A DNA stretch of 64,000 nucleotides from Paramacrobiotus metropolitanus (lineage: Eukaryota; Tardigrada; Eutardigrada; Parachela; Macrobiotidae). The position numbers were made by a program, and so were the translations under genes. Numbering within the stretch: the stretch's first letter is position 1; the number at the start of each line of letters is the position of its first letter. Shown one piece after another: positions 39,367 through 53,000 of this stretch. Where the stretch lies: positions 930,001 through 994,000 of the forward strand of contig NW_026570231.1 in NCBI RefSeq assembly GCF_019649055.1. Direction: 5' to 3'. Under the pieces are notes generated by a model. The model was given only the letters and a program-made list of their open reading frames with translations, was not told the DNA's origin and ran no database searches.

Positions 39367-41013
39367 ACAGAAGTGAACGGATTGTTGTGTTTTGATGATT
39401 TTATCTTAATGACGAAAGAAGTGATCCGCCAATATTGGGAAGTTCAACCAATCAAACCATGTCCGCTTTTAATGCCTAATAAGCTTCGCAGATGCCTGTC
39501 CGATTTTCACAACGCTCAGATTACGAATGTGCGAGCGACGCATAAGCCGAGCAGCGCACCAACGTCATTTCGGCGCTCCCGTGATTGTTGTGGATAAATG
39601 TAGAATCTCTACGTTCATAATGTGCACGTGCATAGTGGTCCACAGTGTTAGCAATGGTCGGCTGTCCTTTTGTACAAATTTGACATAGAAATTCCTGTCA
39701 TGTAGGGATAGGCTATAAGAACGCTTATGTTTTATCTTTTATTTTCGTTTTAACTGTGAATGTCCGATAGCTGACAAAGTGATTTGATGGCTCACTTGGT
39801 CGCACTTAACGAGATTTTTTATTTTATCTTTTAACTTGTGGTGTTTTGCATTCACTGGGTGTATTGTTTTACTGTATTATTCATGTTGGCCTTATCATTA
39901 CTCAGTGTTTAATATTATTTGTATAAATAAACTTCAAACCGGTGATCGTCTTAGTCCTTCGTTGCTGTTGACAGCCTGCTGGAGATTTTGCAGGATAACA
40001 AACTGCTGTTGGAAACGGAATTAATTGTTTTGTTATCATCACACGATCTTACGGTGCAATGATAAGCTAATTTTAGTTTTTATGTTAAGCTGAAATTTTG
40101 AATTTAGATTTTGGACGTCGTATTTTGGAACATCACATTTAAGAAATCCATCCTTATTAATAATAACAATTGAGCTGCTGTTTTATTTTGAGGTCAAGAT
40201 GGCCACTTGTTTAGCGTACGAAACCTTTATTTTTGCTGGTCAAAGCAAAGTATTTATTTCGTTCAACTTTCTTGATTATTATTTCCGTGAGAATCCCCAT
40301 GAAACGGAGACAAACTTGGCAACGTTTGGATTTTTGATATGATCAAAGTTACACAAAAACAGTCCTTGGATTAATCTGATAAATTTATATACTTGTATAT
40401 GCTTTCGCATTCAGTTACTAGTATTAGTATAACATCGTCAAACTTAGCAACGTATATAGCCATGTATTGTACGCAGGCAGTACGTACTATACAAATATAT
40501 AACCTGCCATATAATTTAATGATTTTTTTAAGAATGCCAAATTAAAAGTGGCAATCTTATAAGTAAGTCGTCATAGAGGCAGCAGATGACCACTGAGAAA
40601 CTCAACGATGATGTCGCTACGTATCGGTATATAGTAAAATTGTGAGTCCAATCAGTAAACGGGGCCGGACGTTAAAAAGAGTCTGGTCAGCCGTCGTACG
40701 GTGCAATTTCTATGGCATAAGCTCTTGCACTTTGTATTTCCGGTTTGCTGTTAAATGCGCTGCAGCGGGCTGCCGAATCAAACAGACCGATCGACAGTTA
40801 AACGTTTTGTTATCACCAAATAATCTTACGGTTTTCGGAATTACACCCGAAGAAGAACAAGTTACGAAAACGAGAACTTTTGTCCAGCTATCGATTAAAC
40901 CCCATGTAAGGAGTTGCTAATAAACTCTTCGTGTGATATTGACTCGATTTTTAAAACACTTTTTACCGGTTTGTGCTTTTTGGAACCGGTGTTTTCTGCG
41001 CAAGCCGGTCACA
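39367..41013. other. Intergenic region, arrestin to lipoprotein gene
   Basis: About 1.65 kb with no supported gene. An AATAAA at 39926-39931 could end the arrestin transcript about 560 bp after its stop codon. The right end should hold the lipoprotein promoter. Confidence 0.5.
39926..39931 (+). terminator. Candidate arrestin polyadenylation signal
   Basis: AATAAA lies about 560 bp past the arrestin stop codon. It is plausible but not unique in AT-rich DNA. Confidence 0.3.
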
Positions 41014-44000
41014 ATGACCGTGCCGGGAGGTTTGTTTATTGTTCTTACGTGCGGAATACTTACTGTCTCAGGTAAATGACGTTCTTAATGAATTTAGTAA
41101 AATTGTTACAATGCTTTAATCAATTTCAAATATTCTTCAGGGCTTTCCGACCAAATCCCCCCAATATGCGCAAAAAAATCGTGTACAGAGGAAAATGGTA
41201 TGTCTGGGAGTATTGTTAATATCGTAAAAACTTTAAATATTACTCCAAACTTGTACAGTATTTAGTTTGCTCGACATGTGTTATACTAAGATATTTGTAA
41301 GTGAATACTTGCTGTTCCATTCTGCATCTTTGGAAAAATGATACTGTTTTTTCAACGATTTAACTACCGTAGGTATCACTATTGTGAATATACGAGGGCT
41401 ACTCGGAAAGTAATGATAATCAGTATCAGTTAGTAATCATAAAATTATGCACTAATTTTTTAAAAACTGTAGCATTCATAACTAGATCATAGGGCAATGG
41501 CCGTGGCCATACCGCCTAAGGTTGGCGGTTTGCAAGACTCTGAACATGGCTGGGTAGCGCTGATTTTTCACTGATCACTGAAAACGTTGCCTTAATTACT
41601 GGCCAGTTTTCATGATATTATTTTGAAAAATTGATTTGCAGAGAGAAGTGTAGAATTTTTTCATGCTGCATTGCCTGTTCTGTTGCCTTAATAAGGACCA
41701 TTCTTTGCTGATGTTGCCAGCTGGTTCCAGCGAACTCGCACCGAGAAATCCGTTTTGACAACGGTGCTCAAATTTTGGAATGTTTTTTGCGTTTTCACTT
41801 TCGAAAAGTCCTCATAGTCGAAACCCTGATCGGGAAGTATTCATTTCCGACCCCGAAGCAATAGCAGAGGGTCTAAGCATTATGGAAGGAAAGGTGTCGA
41901 GGGTGTGCTGCAGCTTCTTACTGATAAAGCAGAAGAAAATGGTTTTTGACACGGTATCACCCGTGTGGTGCAATATCGCGAAAATCCACAGATAAGCACT
42001 CCGTCATTGCTTTATTTTTTTTCTCGGCCTGGAGTAAAAGTATCGTTCCACATTATTTTCTTAGGTTACCTTAGTCCTTTATCTGTTCGAAATATTTCCT
42101 GGCTTGAAAAAATTGTTGCGTGGCAAAAAGTTTGAAAATGATGAAGAACTGGAAGAAAATATCAGTACACCGATCTCTAAGATACCGCCTAATTTCTTTT
42201 CGAAAGCGTTTGATGAGTGGCTGTTTAGCTGTTTACGTTGTATAGAGATTAAGGGACATTGTTTTGAGAAAATACGAGGAAAGCGCTGATGCAATAAAAA
42301 ATCGTGCGATAGTTATCATTACTTTCCGAGTGACCCTCGTAGATATTGTCCATATACAGTATACGCGCGTTACTTCAGTGACATTGGTACCATACTTACA
42401 CAGCGCGTATTACCATACGCGCTGTGTGTCAGTATGGTATTGTTCATTATCAAAAGTGTGGAAAGTTTCGTTTATCAAAACATTGACTGCGGTCATCGGA
42501 TCCATCGATGCGCGTTTCTAAACTGTCTTTGTTTTCGCCACCCTAAAATTACGCGATTTTCACCAACAACGGAAACTGCAAACCCCAGAAGTACATAAAA
42601 TCTCGGTTCCATGTAACCCTGTAATAACAGAATTAAGCGCATTTGTAATACCGAGTGTGGAGCTTATAGTTCTGGAGATTATAATTATGAAATTATGAAG
42701 CTTATAGTTATGGCTAATAATCCGTAATTTTGTGACCAGCCAAACAGATTCTGGTGATAATTATTTTTCTAGGCGTCTTCGCTTACGAAACGGGGAAGAC
42801 ATATCGCTACCTATATCAGACTAATGTCAGCTCGGATGGAGTCCGATCCGGCGAAGAAGCATTACATGGAGTGGATTTGATTGCTGATTTAAGCGTCATG
42901 AGTCCATGCAATTACAAACTAACCACAACACTGCGCAGTGTCAAGGACAACGGAGTGATACCAACCGAATCCGTTGTCCAAAATCTCAGAAATGTTCTGG
43001 AAGCCAATGATCTGTACTTCGGCTTCTATAACGGACAGATTGGCGAAGTTTGTTCCGCGGACTCTGAATATGCCACAGCACTCAGCATTAAAAAGGGTAT
43101 CTTATCCACGCTGCAGATATCCGCAACACAAGATGCCGGATTCAGTAGCGGCACTTTTGTGGAGGTAAGGTTGTTTTTTTTCAAATTTGCAAGTAATTAG
43201 CTATTTCGTTAATTTGCTCAAAGTAGGATTAAATAAATATATCCTTGTCGTTTAAATATTGCAGAAAATTTCCCCAATGTTTCTCTCGACACATATAATT
43301 AACGGTCATTTAGCCCGGTCATTTAATTATAGGTGACTGCTATGCGCCCCGACAAACCGGGCGCATAGAATTTAGCTATGCGCCCCGCGGTGTCTGGGCG
43401 CAGAGAATTTTGCAAACCAAAAGGATACCCAAGAAACCTAAGAATACCTAAGAAAACCAAAAATACCTAAGAAACCTGAAAAACCTAAGAATACCTAAGA
43501 AACCTAAGAATATTCTAAGAATATCTAAGAAAACCTAAAATACCTAAAAAACCTAAGAAACCTAAGAATACCTAAAAAAATCTGAGAGCCTAAGAAACCA
43601 AAGAAACCTAAGAAAACCTAAGGAACCTAAGAAATCTAAGAAAACGGCCGAAATCTACCAAAGCCGAAATGAGCGGTGGCCGAAGTGAGCCTCGGCCGAA
43701 ATGAACGTTGGCCGAAGTGATCATGTGTGGCCGAAATGTAACGCGGCCGAAGTGATCGGACGCGTTTTGCTTTGCGCCCCGAATTTCCGGGCGCAGAAAT
43801 ATCGGCGATTTTCTAATTTTCTGACGCTTTTTACTTTATGTATTTAGCCACTTAATTTTCCTGTCGTGTTGTAGAATACGCTATATTGTTTGATGATGTC
43901 ATATACCAGAATGCATTTAGACTTTAGGCAACAGGCGCTTTCCAAAAAATCTGGAGAGGCAGTGGGAAAGTTGCTAACTTTATAGATAAGTACGCATGAA

Positions 44001-47000
44001 AAAAGGACAGCCTATGCCTCAATCTGTAAATTTATTAGCGATTACTATGGCCTTGTGCCCGTTGTGCGTAGTAATCCAGTAGACTTCCGTGTCGTCCTGG
44101 CCTATAGATGGCCTATAGCCGTTGTTACGCACATGACGGAAAAACCAGTGTTGCTTATTTGTTTACTGTAAAACCATAGAAAATAAAAGTGGCTTTTACT
44201 TTCTATGGTAAAACTACTGAAAATCAGGATCTGCTAGATTGATTCTGTGATGTTTTGGAAATTTTTTCAATAAACCAGCCGATAAAAAGGCGATTAACTA
44301 AACGAAAACGTACTTATCTATTAAGTGTCCTCAGATTTTGCAGTCCCCTCTCAACTCCTTCTCTCCTTCAACCTTAGTGGTTAATCGAACAAAAAGAAAT
44401 TAGGAAAACAATTAACTGCTAGAGAAACATGAAAATTTTGCTATTTTTCTGTGCCCAAGCATTCGGGGCGCATAGCTAAATTCTATGCGCCCGGTTTGTC
44501 GGGGCGCACAGCCATTTCGTTAATTATAATATAAACCAAATGGTACTTTAAAGTTTAAACCGCAATACGGAAAAATAATCCTAAGAATTTTTTATAATTG
44601 GTACAGGTTGATCTAGCCGGGGAATGTCCCACGGTTTATACCATATCAAACAGCAGCGACGGGCACTATGTAATACAAAAAACGCGCGATACATCGCTAT
44701 GTTCGCAATCTTTACCCCGGACACATCTAACGGCATATTTTGGTTCCGACTTGAAAACCCCTCCGCTGACTGTCTCGCGGCCCAACTGCGAACATGTGGT
44801 CCGGAATGGTATTGTGCACTCCACGTTGTGTGTGGAAAGTCATGCTCTGCGACCATTCCGCGGATATGCCGCCTCTTTCAGCATGCGTGTTACCCAAAAG
44901 CTGACCTTTCAGGGAACGGTCACTAATCCTCAACCGAAGGAGCAAGGTCGTTTTCGATTTAACTTAATTGTTGTGCATCAATCCATAAGGTTATAATTCA
45001 AACTTTCTTGCATGTTACATTTAACGTTAACCGTTACTGGAAAATTTTGTTGAATTTCTGCCGAATATGGTTAAATTTTCTGACTGGTATTTATACCGAT
45101 AAATTAAAACAATATTTTGACCAGGATCATTCGAAAATATCTCGTTACACTTTTGTAAGTTACAAGACAGCGACACATACGGCATGAAAAATTTGGTTCT
45201 CTTTTCCAGGTGAATTAGTGGAAGGCGAACTGCGATTTTCACTTTTGGATACCTCGGCACTTCCAAAGCAGGCTGTTCCGCAGTTGTTAGACAGCCTGTG
45301 CAATTCCGTTAGTGACGACATTCGACCCGACACACCAACGGCTTTCACCGATGTGGTCCAAGCACTCCGCATGGAGAAGAACTGTTCCAATCTGATGGAA
45401 ATCTATCGGTCGGTGGTTTCCGGTTCGGTTTGCTCCCGCTTGGCGCCGAATCAGCGGCAGCGTCTACTTTTTGATGCCATCCCGGCAGCCGGCACATCGT
45501 GTGCTGTTGAACTGATGGCGAATATTTTACGGGAGAAGGATTACGATGTTGACGATAAGGACACGTGGTTTGCCTCGTTGTCGTACATTAAACGACCAGA
45601 GAAAGAAATGCTGGATACGTTGCAGGTAAGGCTGTATAAAATCCTTCTTATTTTGTAAACCTTGGTGCGTCAACTTACCGCAGAATCGCAGATGCATGCG
45701 TAATGAAAAAGGTTTTCACTCGAAAGGTATTTTTTGAAATATATATTCAGTTATGTTGTTTTACTTGTTAATTAGTCTTATCTTTAATAAACCCATCGGT
45801 TGTATTATGGAAGCAGAAACATGCAACTACTGCTGCGGTAATATAATCACCAAGAGCTTTGCTTTAGCCATTGTTACGAGATGCTAAACTCCCTCGTTCC
45901 GGATATCTTGGTATTTCCGCCCTTCTCCAGAACTACTGCCGATATCACAGCGGATGCGATAGAAAACTGATTGAATCAGTGGAGAATGACATATCTCGAC
46001 GTATTGATAAAACCTGCAACACTGTGGCGGAAACTGAACAGGACGAGGTACAATAATGCGAATCTTGTTATAAAGACTAGGTATAACACTTTGGATTTCA
46101 GCAAGTGGCTCGCTTGTTGGCGTTGGGAAACCTGAACGTTAGCCGCAATACACTGGACACCCTTACTCGAATTGTGCGATGTGGGAAAAAGCCTTCATCA
46201 GTCCGTGTCGCGGCGCTGCAGGCCTTGCGCAACCGAAACTGTAATCGAAATTCCCAAATAGAAGTACGTGTCTCCAGATATAACGCGTATGACAATGTGG
46301 GAATGAAGCATTTGGTAATGCCGGCTGCATGTACAGACTGAACTAAGTCGCATATCATCGGACGTAACCGAAGATGTGGAAGTCAGGATAGCGAGTGTAC
46401 AGCGGTTAATGGAGTGTCCAACTGAATCCGTTATCAAAGCCATTACAGGACTGTATGAAGACAGCACTGTTAATAAGCAAAGTATTAAAAGTGCCTTTGG
46501 GTTTCGGAAGAAAACGCCGTTTTCTTTCGAACGCTGTATCTATCGTTTAATTTAATTCAGCTGATGTGTATTTCATTTGAATTTATAGTCAAGAGCTACA
46601 TCTACTCTTATATTAGCGACATCCAGTCGTCTACGGAGCCTTCTCAGCAAAAGTTCCGTCAGCTCTTAACAGGCACTGAGCTGAATCCACCGGAAGCATC
46701 AAACTGGCTACAGTCATCTAAGCACTTTCAGGTAGACGCGTTGTTATGTTCCCTTGCACCTTGCACGGACACTTCTCGTATTTTTGTTTATTTTTCCAGA
46801 AAGCCTTCGTTAGTGCACACATCAACGGCAGCATTGATGGCAGTATTGTATTTGCCGATTCTTATCTGCCACGAGCAGCTGATCTGGGTGTCAACATTGA
46901 ACTTTTCGGGAGAAAATTAGATGTGTTTAGGGTGAGTAGTTCACGTTTACAAGCCAACTAATCCTTTTGAATAAATACCACTAAAACTTAACGAAAACAT

Positions 47001-50000
47001 GTTGTCAGATCGGTGGCCGACAAGAAGGACTGGAAACCGGCATCGCATCGCTTTTGGCTGGGCGGGGACCGAACGATAACAAAGTAAGCCGGCAAATGCT
47101 ACAACAAAGCTCAACTTAATTTGCCGGTAGAAGACTAGAAGTACAGTAGTTAATTTTTTGGTACATCTGTTTTTCTTTAACTAAATAATTATGAGATAGT
47201 ATAGCTGTTTTTATGCTTTCTCTGAATTTATGGTTGTGTACAAGATTGATTGTTTTGTGATTGTTTGATGGTTTATTCCAAGTGAGTATGTGTTTTTTAC
47301 GACTACTAAATGCGCAGTGTGTCTATAGGTTGATTTTTCTACATATGTCCGCCTATTTGGCAACGACATTGCTCTTCTAACCAGTCGCGATGTGGAAGAA
47401 ACGATTGGTAATTTGGCCACCTTCGACTTCATCATGGGTCTTACGAAGGAACAATCATTTGGGTTTGCTCGCCACATGATGCTGCTGGACGCTGCCTACA
47501 CCATCCCCACAGCTTCCGGTCTCCCCGTGAATTTAAAGGTCACAGCCAGTGCCCACGCACAGCTGAAAGGGCGCGGTGCCTTAAACATCGGCGGAGTGTT
47601 GAGTACTGAACCGGGAATGAGTATTCGCGGTGACATTCATCCCAGTGCCGCCGTGCAGGTAACAGCCGAGGTCACCATCGCTACAACCGGCATCCCAACC
47701 GGTTTTAAGACCGTTTCCACCCTCCACTCCTCCACCAGCTTGAGCGGTTCCGTAAGCTACCTTCGTGGGCAGTATTTCCGAACCAACATCGATCTCCCAA
47801 AGAACAAAGTGGAATTCATCAACTTTGAGACGAAGTCGTATGGAATCCAGGGCGATGACCAACGCCTGATTGTGGAGTCGTCGGTGCCTTCGGTGCGCAG
47901 CAGTTTATCCGAATGCACCGCCCCACTGACCAGCCGCATGTTAGGCATGGAGCTATGCATGGAGCTGGAGTCTAATGATCCGAAGAATACGTCGATCCCG
48001 CGCAACGGTCTCATGCCAGCCAATTTCCGTGCATTCCTTCGCAAAACCGATAAAACCATGAGAGGGTATAAATTCGTCATGGAATATCCGCAACCTAGAG
48101 GCGGCGAAGGGCCGGTATATGGGTTTAATGTTCTCTTCGACACTCCGGGCAGTAAGATTAACCGACAATTCCAGTTAGGATACACGTTCCATTCGTTAAG
48201 CGGCATTCTCTCGGGAGCGGCAGTGTCACCGTGGAAGAAATTCGTTTTAGAGGGACAGTACCGGCCGACACCTATTGGGTTGAATGTGACGGTGGTGGAA
48301 GACGACACCCGTCGGCATACACTCGCTTTTGAACTGGCAACACGGATGATGGATGATTATGCCAGTGTTAATTACCAGTCACCAGCTGTTGTGCCGGTTA
48401 TGAATTACAAACCGTCACTACGCCTGAAATCACCTACCATCGGAAGTGTGGATGTTTCCGGTGACGTTAATATGAAAATGGATTACTCCGCGGTGGTTGT
48501 AGATTTGAGCTTTACATCCGGAGTAGTTCGAGCAAGAACGAGAGGGAATTACGAAGGAGGTCAGGGGCATAACGTTACAGCTACGGTTTCCTATCAGTTC
48601 GGACCGGGCACGCCTTATCAGGAATTTGCGCTTGTCCATCAGTTCAAACCGCTCCCGATGAAGAGTGGGTTGTGGCGAGTGGCCGCGGTAACTAGCCTGG
48701 AGTCGACACAGTTTCCTGCTCTCAACACAAAAGTGGAAGTGGATGTATTGCGATCGCCGAACGGATGGAAGCAGCTGGAAACTGCAACCATAATTCGCCG
48801 GCGGAATTTTAATGATGATAACGGCAAAATCACGGTGCTGGCAGCGTACCATATGACACAGAATAGCTCGTCAAATAAATTGACAGTCAATGCCGGCATT
48901 AGCGGAGTGCTGATCCCAGAAAACAGAATACAGTATGTTCAGCAGTGGGATAGTGGATTTGGAAAATTCGACGGGGCACTCACTTTGCTGTGTTCGAAAA
49001 CAACAAATACCGGCAGACTGATGTGGAGCAATGACTGGCGAGTCAATAAAAGGTCAGCCATTTTGCCCATTTAGCATTTGTTTTACCTTTATACCATAAA
49101 TATTAGTTTATCCTCGAATTGTAAAAGCATCTTTCGAGTAGTAGCGTTTTTCCTGAAGCAGTTAATTAATTTCAGGCTGCAGATGGAATTTTCGTTGGCA
49201 TCACCAGTGCATTCGCTCACAATTCAGGGCGGTTTAAGTGACGACAGCATTCCCCTTTCTCGGCAGTACCCTTTCCACTTTTCAGCCAAATCCACCATCT
49301 TCCGACCAATTGCTATCACTGGCGCTGCCAGCATGACCCCAACCGACGCCGGCATACAGTTGGATATCCAGCGCGACACGCGTTCATTGCTGACCTCAAC
49401 GCACGTTGTGTCGTGGAATCCGTATAGCGTGACTTCGGATTTCAATTTGCTGAATCACACCGGCCAACTCCGCGTGCAGCTCGTCGGCCTGTTGAACTGG
49501 GCTCTTGCGGCCAGTTACCATCGGGGTGACGAAGCATGGAAAACGGAAATCAGCTTCCGGCCCACCGAATCAAACATCACTAACGCGATGGGAATTACGG
49601 CAACCGCAATAGTTGAACGGTTAAGCGCTGGCGCTAACCGCATTCGGTATGGCGGAGAGGCCGGGTATTTCCCGTATCCCAGGGCGCCTTTGAAATTTTT
49701 TGTGTTTATGCGTGGATATGCCGGAGAAAAGTCCGGAGAAGTCTTCTATCAACATCTGACTCAATTAACTCGAAATTTCCAACACACTTCAGACTTAAAG
49801 GTCACAACCGATTTTTTCTCTGAGATTCCGAAAAAGACCATATTCTACGTGGATGTGCAACATGGCACACATGCGACCGCTGCCACCCTTATGGCAGAAT
49901 ACACTAATCTCCGACTGAATCGCATTGAACTGGTTATGCATCATAACATAACTGCTGCCAACACCCATACGAACACTGTACGTTTGATTAACACCCGCAA

Positions 50001-53000
50001 CGATCAGGCAACAACATCGCTGTTTTCTAAATGGACAGTGCGTTATGCTGCGGACCTACCACGAATACTACAAGTGACGACAGAAGGATTTATTAACGGG
50101 ACTCTAATCCGTATCGGTCGATCGGCCGATACGATCGCTGTGCAGTCGCAGTTTGACTTCGACGGTGTCACTCGCCAGATCACCGGAAAACTCCGGTCCA
50201 CCTGGAACACACGCAACCCCACCCAGCAAATTGATGTTCACTATCATGGAAATTACTCCTACGGCGACGTGGAATTATCGTCGAATTTATCCATTACGAC
50301 ACCGTTTGACCGCTTCCGGCAGGCGCAGCTGCATGGCATCGTACTGCGGGATCGCGATGGCACGCGCAGTATGCTGGCCAATGTGATGGTCAATGATGTG
50401 TCCGTGATTAGAGTGGAAGGAAAAGCTTACACTCCGTCCAACGATGTGATGGCACGGTATCCCGAACTGAAGTCGGTGTTAAAGCTGAAGTCCGTGGCGA
50501 CACATGCGGCCAATTTCACCATCAAGTTTCCGTCCAGTGGTATGGGCGATATCGAGTGGATGGTGAAAAGGTCAGTCGATAGGGTGGACAACGCACTGGA
50601 GTACAGTGTAGATGTTGGGAAGGTTTTGGACATTGAGAACCCCATGGGATGGACGTATCGGAAGGCGCCAAAGAATATCGATTTGGAATTGCGATTTTTG
50701 GAGAGATCGTTGTATGGAAGACTGTTCAGGTAATCGGCCACCTTCGCTCTCTCTCTCTCTCTCTGATGCCTTTTGAGCGCGTCGGCTTTATTGTGATGGA
50801 AAGCATTCACAGTACGTTAGTTGTACACAATTGTATCTGCATTTTTTGCATTTTTATTTCAGAGGTGGTCCTGAAAAGCAAGGTTTCGAAATTCTTTGGG
50901 ATGCTAGTCGTGACCTTAGCAAGAAATTTGGCATTATCCGTGAGACATCGTGGCCGGAGCGTTTTCACGAGACTGTATCATTTGAACACCCGCTCTTCCC
51001 TTATCCCCATCGAAAATCCATCGGTCTCAAGACGATTAAACAGCCTCAAAACTGGGAGCTGATGTTCCTTGTTGATGACCAAGTGATCATGAACGTGATG
51101 CCAGTCTTGGATTTAAAAAATCGTTCTGTGACGGCTAAAGTATTCCTGCCGCAAGATCAGCCCGCTCCGTACACAGTGTTGGCCACAATGCTGGACGATA
51201 ATCATGTTAACGTCAGCTTCGTGGATCCTGAAACAAAGGCATTACTGTTGTATCGCATGGCTCTGGAAAATCATCAAATTTTAGTGCAAGAAGCTGGTTG
51301 GAACCGGACATTCACCAACAGAGTTAAGGTAACCTCGTCTGCACAAGAGCGTATTTTATTTGCATATATACTTGTTGATTAATACGTATTTTTCATATTT
51401 CAGGGTTTGGTGTCTCTTAAAGTAATGGAAGTATGGGATACATTGCGTTCTTTATATCAGTATTCCAAAACGGAGTTGAAAGATGTCGGAAAGACTTTTA
51501 CCGATAATAAAGCGTACATCCCGGTGCTAAACGCTCTGTCATCGCTAGCTTCATCTGCGGGAAATATGCTGGAACGACAACGCCGCAATTATGGATTCCC
51601 ACCATCTCAGTGCTCCGGTAGCCAAGCGGACAGTGGCCAACAACCACCGCAACAAGGTTGTGGTGGGGGATCCAGCGCCCCGTCGGCATGCGGTAGCAGC
51701 TCGTCAGCATCGCAGGGATGCAGCAGTTCTAGCGCTTTTGCAGGTCAGGTCATTACTTACAAGCAGTTATACGTAATAAGTAGTAAACGCGTTAAGTGTT
51801 CACATTTTATGCTACTTACACATTTTTATGTTACAATTATTACAGTAATTCTTTTCGTCAGTTTTAGTACGTATGTGCTACGCTGTATTAACAAACTATT
51901 GATTTTTAACGTTTACTTCTACCCCAGTTGGGTTGTCAAATTTTTTTCTCGTGTTGTTCATACGGACACTTTCAGACTCTTTTGCTTCCTTTGCCAACCA
52001 AGTAAACAGCCAGTTCCAGCAGATGATGCAGGACATGATGAGTAAACTACAGCAGCAGAGCTCGCGGGGTCACCAGTCATTCAGCAGCTCCGTTAACGTG
52101 GTCAGCGGCGGATGTGGCGCTCCGGCCCAACCCCAGTGCGCACCGGCACCAGTAGCCTCGCCTTCGGTCCAACGTATCCAGATAACCATTCCTTCATCCG
52201 GCGCCTCACCATCCCAGTCACAACAACAGTCGTATCGCCAACAATCGTTCTCTGGATATGCCGCATCGGGCTCGGCTTCCTACTCCAGTGGCTACGGTTC
52301 ACCTTCCCCTCCGTCATACTCTCCTTCGTACGGATCCCAACCGCAGCCGCAGGCTCAAGCGTCCCAGCAAGTCCCCAGTTATGCTCAGCCTCCTCAAGGT
52401 GCCCAGATGCACGCCTCCCAGAAGTCACAGTATGGTTCAGGTACGGTAATACCACGCTTTACACAGAGCTCATTATTTTCTTTAAACTTCGCTTGAAAAC
52501 ATTCATATATTGGCAGTCTTTGGCTTAAAGCATGCTGCATAATAACAGCGAAAAAAGCAAAAATTAAAGAAACATCCCAAAATTAGTCAGAAATTTTTAA
52601 AATGAATAAAATCTTGGTGACAACTTAGCATGCGGCGACCTGTAAGCTTGGGTAATATTTTTACTAGTAAATGTGACTTATGATTTGTGTAGTTTGGTGG
52701 TTATTTTAACGTTTACAGTTTGTATTTGGTATTTTTTTCACACTTTAGGTTCGACTCACAATCAAGGCGCTTCGTATTCGCACACCATCCCAATGGGCGA
52801 CACCCGTTTAACAATTCAAATCTATCAACAACCAGCTGCTCCCAGCCCCTCCACATACAGCGGAAGTGGCCAGTATCAAGCTGCGGCGTCCAACAACCAG
52901 GAACAATCTCTATCGGGTCAGGCGCAGTATGGCGGACGCGCCGAACCCCGCCTGCAGTACTGTACACCTGGATCATCTGAGAAGGGTGTCTGCTTCCATG

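Larger units (their letters stand above)
43293..44533. mobile_element. Non-autonomous inverted-repeat element in intron 3
   Basis: An element of about 1.2 kb fills most of lipoprotein intron 3 (43165-44606). Its ends are 49-bp inverted repeats at 43339-43387 and 44464-44512, matching at 48 of 49 positions, and further outside ATAATTAACG occurs inverted on both sides. The repeats are themselves made of a hairpin module, TATGCGCCCCG-loop-CGGGCGCATA; related modules recur at about 43378-43413 and 43768-43795. The interior has two tandem arrays and no transposase frame. It resembles a MITE-like or foldback element; the superfamily is unknown. Confidence 0.75.

Noticed and set aside
41780-41995. 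71-codon frame inside the mariner relic
   Set aside because: It does not match mariner transposase motifs in this frame. It is probably a frame-shifted remnant or chance.
47757-48899. Long minus-strand frames within lipoprotein exon 12
   Set aside because: They lie wholly antisense to a well-supported coding exon and have no independent support.
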